From NCBI GenBank assembly GCA_000708835.1, contig DF237524.1, positions 1 through 56,006 of the forward strand: a DNA stretch of 56,006 bases, given 5' to 3'. The translations under genes were made by a program, and so were the position numbers. Position 1 is the first letter of the stretch; every line of letters starts with the position of its first letter. Source of the DNA: Klebsormidium nitens. Its lineage: Eukaryota > Streptophyta > Klebsormidiophyceae > Klebsormidiales > Klebsormidiaceae. The notes under the pieces are model-generated. The model did not search any database, was not told the origin of the DNA, and saw only the letters and a program-made list of their open reading frames with translations. This document shows, piece after piece, positions 50,562 to 56,006 of the stretch.

Positions 50562-53500
50562 ATGCAGTCTATCGGTTTTGAAGGTAGCACTTTGACGGTG
50601 CCGAAAAGTGATGCAGTGCACTTTGACTTCCGGAATGGGTCCCTGTTCCTCGTATGTAAGGCATTCACTGGGGAGGTGCAGCTTTCATCAAGGACTGGTG
50701 AGCGTCCAGCTGTGAACCATATTCAAGTGGAATCACGCAGGTTGCAACGTTTGCGTGATCGGAATGTTTTTATGCATCAATCGAACAGCAACATGAGGGG
50801 AGTCTGTTCAGACCACTTCCACAGTGGGTGGTAAGAACTCTTGCAAAAGCAGCTCAGAAGAATGAATCAATTGTGGAAAAAGCAGACGAAAAATGAATAT
50901 CCAGTCTCGCACCCGAGTACTTGACTCAGAATCATTTCTGCATGATTTGGGGCTTTGAATGTCTCTTTCCCGGAAAAGAACACCTGAACATAAATCTTTC
51001 TTCAGGCGGCGCTTCGCCTTTGGACGTGGTTGAGAAGCAGGCTACCTCTCCAGACTGCGTGCTGAACCTCCCGTCAACTGGCAAGAAAGCGCATCAGCCA
51101 GCTTTGAAAACCACCCCGGAAACGTCAACTGACGAGGCGGAGGCGTCTGAAGAAGCAGAGAGCTCAAGACCGGAGCTTCCTCCCAGACTAGAGGACAGCC
51201 CTTCTGACTCTCAGGGGGGCGAGTCTCCGGCACCAACAGAGAGTGATGCCCCCTTGAAGCGGAAACCTTCCCTGAGCATCGAGTCAGCTGACGCCATCGA
51301 AGGGGAGATCCAGAGGGGTAACCCAGCCAAAAGGACGAGTTCGGCGCTCTACCCCCTGTTTCATAACACCCAGCCACGGGCTCCGTCGCCAAAGAGAAAG
51401 CTGGTGGTAGGAAAGGGGTGTCCTACGACCAGGAGAAGCACCGGGAAAGAGAACGAAGGTAAGCAGGACGGTGTTCTGCTGAGCTCCATTGATCAATGCA
51501 AAGTTGGGTGAGGCATTCTTAAGAGGCGGAATTTTGATTATCTGAGCATTGATCTTACCATCAAATTTGAGGGTATTAGGCATAGATGCGCATGCCAGAG
51601 CACCACTGTGCGCATTGGCTATGAGCAGACTATTCCAACTTGTTCCTTCTTGTGACAGCCGTGTAGAACTTAATAGATTGGGCAACAAGGAGACAAGAAG
51701 CTTGACTGGGCAGCCATCTTATGAACCCAGCTCTAGGCGCATTTGGTGAAACATCAAAGAAAGAATCATGTCTGATCATCATATTGGTTTTCTTCCAGGA
51801 GCTCCGTGCTCCTCAGGGCAGGATGCCGGAGTGCGGGTCGAGTGGTCCCTCCTGCAGCCCACCGGCCCAGTACCTGAGGCCAGATGGGGCGCCAGTGCCA
51901 CTCTTATGAACGGCCAGCTGTACCTTTTCGGAGGCGCCAGCGACGAAGAGACTCTCTCTGACCTCTGGACGCTGCGCCTAGGTGAGTCAACGGTTCCACA
52001 GAGTTTGGAGAAAGTTGCCCTTGCCGAGGACTTATCCAGGTTGTAAACATGCGCACAATGTTCTGGTCCGCCATGTCACATGGCTTGCCCACAACCAATT
52101 TGACAGCTTTGAGTCAGTATGCGATTCGCTGTTGAACTTCATCGAAACCCATTCTGATTTATGCAATGAACTTAATCGATCTTCAACTTAGTGTTCACAA
52201 TATCATGGAACAATCTTTCTCTGATCGCTTTTCATTACTGCAACGCCACACAAAGTCTGCCTTCTGTCCTGCTGCTCAGTTTGACGCCTTTCTCTGCAGA
52301 TAATTGGACCTGGTCCCGTCCTTCAATTTCTCTGCCCACCACCCCCCGAGCATGGCACAGCGCCACGGCAGTGGGCCAGCGGCTGCTTGTGTTTGGGGGC
52401 GAGAGGACACACGCCCATGGTAACAGCATGAAGACGACATCATTCAATGATGTCAGCGTCTTTGACACAGGTACGGTGGTGTCTCTTGTTTTCCGAGGCA
52501 GAGATGTGGAAAATGCTGCCAACCCTTGACCAGAAACTCATGCAATTGAGATCTTGCTTTGCAAAGAACGAGCGAGTCTGCCGTCGTTGCCTCCGACTGT
52601 TCAACTGCAAGGATAGGAAGTGGTCATCTGGTCCTCCGAGTTACAAATTCATGACTGAGGGGATAACGAGCGTTTCGAATCTGCTCAAGAGGGATTCGGT
52701 CTCCCTAGCCAGAACAAAAGTATGTCACGAAGCACGGCCTTGCTGAATTTCGGGGCAAAACTGGACAATCCCTGTTTTCATCGACTCTCAGATGCTATGG
52801 TGTGGTTTGCTGCTCACACGACGGGTCAGCCACCAACCGCTCGTGCGGGGCACTCTGCCACAGCCCTGACGAACGGGCAGATCCTCATCTTCGGGGGCAT
52901 AAGTGGGTCGAAGTGGCTCAATGACGCCAGCGTCTTGAACACAGGTGAGCATCTCGAAACCCTCACGAAGTCGAACCAACCTGTCTTTCTTGCAGTGCAC
53001 TACTACTTCTAAAGAAACGCGCCGTCAGCTCTTATTTGTTGCATATGAAAAGGAGAGATGTTCTTTCGCTAGTGTGCGCCAAGGTTCACGAGCTTTGTGG
53101 GGCTGGTAGTGCCTGCTCTTCCCACGGTTTTTTGGAGAGACGCTCTCCTTGAAACCATCTACGATGCCGTCGGGCTACACTATGTGCGCACCTCATCCGG
53201 CCACCAGACTCCGGGGCTTCCTTTCTATATGATTCCTTTTTCTTGTACCATCATCAGTTGTCATTGGTATACCATTCGCTGTGATAAATTTTCAGATTAC
53301 TTGATTTTCGTCGACTCAAAAGGTTCCAGAAAAACTTCCTTCCATTTTTTCGACACCCAGGTTCTTGGAGCTGGTCCCGGCCCGTTATCAAGGGCACCCC
53401 GCCCAAGGCCCGATGCTACCAGACCGCCACCCAGATTGGGAGCCGTGTAGTCATCTTCGGGGGAAACGGCAGCAAGCAGTGCTTCCGGGAGGTGCACGTC

Positions 53501-55064
53501 TTGGACACTGGTGAGGGCTCTCGACCAATATCTAAGAATTCCCGTTCTGTCTGGTGTCAACTCGGAGCCGACAGGTCGCCTTCACCCGACACCCGACCAG
53601 GCTTTTCGAACGAGGTAGCGTGAGTGCGTTCTGAGCACACTTCGAAGTAGGCTGAAGAATACCAGAGCCATTGCAAGCCGCTGGCAGTTGTGTCTTTGCT
53701 GTGACGCTGGTACTTGAACGAAAGGTCGGATCCGCAATATGTCTCTCGTACTTCTCGTCTGCCGTCCATAGCCAGAACGAGTTTTGTCGAGGCTAGCATT
53801 TGATACTGATTCCAGCGAAGGATGGCCTCGATTGTCCTACTGCAAACCGCAGGTCCCGTTTGAGGAGACTTCACTTGATCAAATACAGTGTTAGCCGGTG
53901 TCACGTGTCTTTCTAAACAGAGCCGTCAAATCCTTTCCTTGGAATACCGAATGGAAAACCTTTTCTCTGAAATCTCAACGTACAAACCTCTTTCCCCTAG
54001 TTCATGGGGCAATCCATGTCGATCGCTTATTCATCGGTACTGCAACTTGTCGTCACTTTCCACATTCCAAAAGACGTCCCGCTGTCCCCACCTTTGCAGC
54101 GTCGTGGACATGGTCTCAGCCGGAGGTCTCCGGTGAAGCCCCGAAAGCGCGCACGGGTCAGAGCGCGGTTGCGCAAGGTTCCCGGGTCGTGATCTTCGGG
54201 GGGTGGGACTACAGCGACTCGTACAGCAGCAGCAAGGTGTACAACGACGTGTCCGTTCTGGACACCGGTGAGTGGGCCGTCCGAAAGTCGCGGTCTGTCG
54301 AAGATGATAGCCCTTCCCGATCTTGCAAGATTGGGAGAAAGCGACGGTGCCCACTTGATTTGGGCAGCGTTTCGTGCATCTGATTCACATGCCTACAAGT
54401 ATTTCCAACAAATTACACGAGTTGCAAGGAGACTGCGAATGTTTGCATTCACTGGAAGCTTCTGATTTGACGAGGAATCATAGTATCTCAACTCGTGAGA
54501 ATGGCCGACAGCGGCTGCGGTCATTCATGAGGCAGATCAGCGCTTCGATTTTGACGAGCACGGACGTAATCATCCGAAGGTGGTGACTTTTCTGTCCATT
54601 CGCTTTATCAGCGCAGTTTGCAACCTATTCGACGCTCGTACGAAAATTGCAAATTCGGACCGACAGGCCAGGTGGAAGACTTTTCGTTATCTGGTGGCCC
54701 AAGAAACGCTGTTGTTTCTGTGTGGATGAGTCTGTCGCTGCCCCCGCTAAGTCAGATGTCCCTTACTTTCGTCCTTGATGGCGGCATGATCAGCCAGTGC
54801 CTAAGATCATACTCATAATTACGTGAAAGGAGACCACGGGCGATGACTGTCCAATCAAGTGCTTCCCGCCTTTTCTCTGCAGAAACTTGGACATGGATGC
54901 CCGTCCAACTGATGTCCGGTGAACAGCCCACCCCACGGTGCGGCCACGGCAGCTCCCTGGTCGTCTCCTCCGACGGCAAAAATGCCGTCGTCTTCACCTT
55001 CGGCGGCCAGATAGAAAGGGAAGAGAAGGTCGACGAGATGTACTTGTTGAGATTGGACGCTTGA
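50562..55064 (+). CDS. Six-kelch-repeat beta-propeller protein with disordered N-terminal half
   Basis: Eight exons: 50562-50823, 51006-51458, 51799-51981, 52300-52470, 52792-52944, 53361-53510, 54100-54267, 54883-55064, giving 573 residues. All seven introns are in phase 1, and each of exons 3-8 encodes exactly one kelch repeat (61, 57, 51, 50, 56 and 61 residues). Every repeat shows the kelch order: a Trp-x-Trp or similar start, Pro-x-Ala-Arg with a Gly/His-Ser-Ala segment, a hydrophobic strand, FGG, and an end such as Asp-Val-Ser-Val-Phe-Asp-Thr. Six repeats close one propeller, a typical protein-binding scaffold. Residues 1-88 are unrecognised. Residues about 88-239 are Ser/Pro/Glu-rich and include a PKRKLVVGK cluster that could be a nuclear signal. 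There is no BTB, F-box or Rab-specific signature. The donor of exon 1 (GTGGGT at 50824) was chosen because it alone matches the next phase; a GTAAGA seven bases on is out of phase. Partner unknown. Confidence 0.82.
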
Positions 55065-56006
55065 TGGACTTTCGACTTTGTGAGCCAGCGGTGGAGCACA
55101 GCGTCCAGTACGCATATAAAACATTCTCAAGCTTTCTGATTGAAGCGAATCTTGCGAGAACAAATCGAGCCGCCTGGAGCTTGTTAAGGCATGTTCGGAT
55201 TTAAGCTCGATTAATATCTTGAACGTCACATGCATTAGAACATGCCACAAGCAAAGTTCAACGCTTGGCATTGCACTTGAGCTGAATGCGTGCCTTAGCG
55301 TAATTGCAAACGTCTCGCAAGTTGCAAACTTGCATGAGCATTTCATTCATGCTTTTAGTGAATTAAGTATCCTCTATCCAAGTTTAACCTCGTGGCCGGC
55401 TGTTTCTCATTTGCTGCCGCGCCAGAAGTGTAGTTAAGCGTACCGCACAGTCACGACACTTCCACAAGAATGTTCTCATGATTCCTCATGCATTCAGCTT
55501 CAATTACGGTAGTACCTATATCGTCATATGTGCATCTCGTCACTCGAGACATATGTCGTCTGAACCCCGTCTGAACATGTTGATTTCTGTCAATTGGCAA
55601 GAATATACATATGTATGTGATTTATCCATGATCGTGTATTTTTAAAAGCCGGGCTTCGCAAGCTCTCTTAACTTGAGGCCGCTTCTTCAACCTAATTGAC
55701 TGAGCCGGCCCACACTCATCATCATTTATTTGGGACGTGTATTTCAACATTGGAGTGGGAGAGTGGGTACAGTTTCGAATAGATGGTTGCGCCAGGGTGC
55801 TCGGAGCGAGAGCCGCCGCCGGTCTGCCTACTGGATCCCCTTGGTCCATTGACCACCATGAGTATTAAGTAAGAATGTCGGACCCTAGCTAGTTTCGTAG
55901 CGGCAACCAACTGCGTAATCACCGTACCGCGTAATGAGAAGAGCGGAGGAGGGAGCGGGGGGGTGCGGGGGGGCGGCAGCCCCCCCGTTTTCAAACTATT
56001 AAAGCA
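55065..56006. other. 3' flank; G-rich hairpin at the window edge
   Basis: No gene is recognised. AT-rich sequence follows the kelch gene. At the end lies a G-run tract, including the perfect hairpin CGGGGGGG at 55966-55973 and CCCCCCCG at 55980-55987 with a 6-nt loop. Confidence 0.5.

Overview
This window is eukaryotic nuclear DNA, most likely from a flagellated member of the green plant lineage; I favour a streptophyte (charophyte) alga of the Klebsormidium kind, with a bryophyte as the alternative. Four things point there: many short GC-rich exons split by introns of roughly 100-1300 bp with GT-AG ends, a plant-type receptor-like kinase, a plant-like cohesin SCC3 with 24 exons, and a centriolar POC5 homologue, which implies motile cells with basal bodies. 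All gene models were assembled by hand from reading frames and splice-site phase. In the five models with recognised domains and in the 1197-residue gene, every junction is in phase. The one conflict is a single missing base in a C-homopolymer inside the receptor kinase.

Layout. 1-5105: mostly non-coding, with a foldback (MITE-like) element at 679-1231, one weak ORF at 1386 and a possible transposase remnant near 3.7-4.0 kb. 5106-17765 (minus): a 19-exon receptor-like kinase of about 949 residues, with signal peptide, right-handed beta-helix ectodomain, EGF-like module, transmembrane helix and an apparently active Ser/Thr kinase. Its introns hold decayed tandem copies of neighbouring exon edges. 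18561-23364 (plus): a POC5-like centrin-binding centriole protein, divergent from the kinase across a 795-bp spacer. 25610-30137 (plus): a 1197-residue, largely disordered protein with one short coiled coil and a C-terminal motif that resembles the STAN motif of STIL/Ana2/SAS-5. 32265-34823 (minus): a type II membrane glycosyltransferase-like protein. 36150-49486 (minus): cohesin subunit SCC3/STAG, 24 exons, 1308 residues. 50562-55064 (plus): a nuclear-looking six-kelch-repeat protein with one kelch repeat per phase-1 exon, divergent from SCC3.

The genes do not form one pathway. Two neighbours, POC5-like and the STIL-like candidate, lie head to tail and could both belong to centriole or basal-body assembly, which would be notable if confirmed. 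SCC3 and the kelch gene share a 1.1-kb divergent promoter region. The most unusual structural theme is intron growth by tandem duplication across exon-intron junctions, seen at four places in the receptor kinase and once, between intron sequences, in SCC3.
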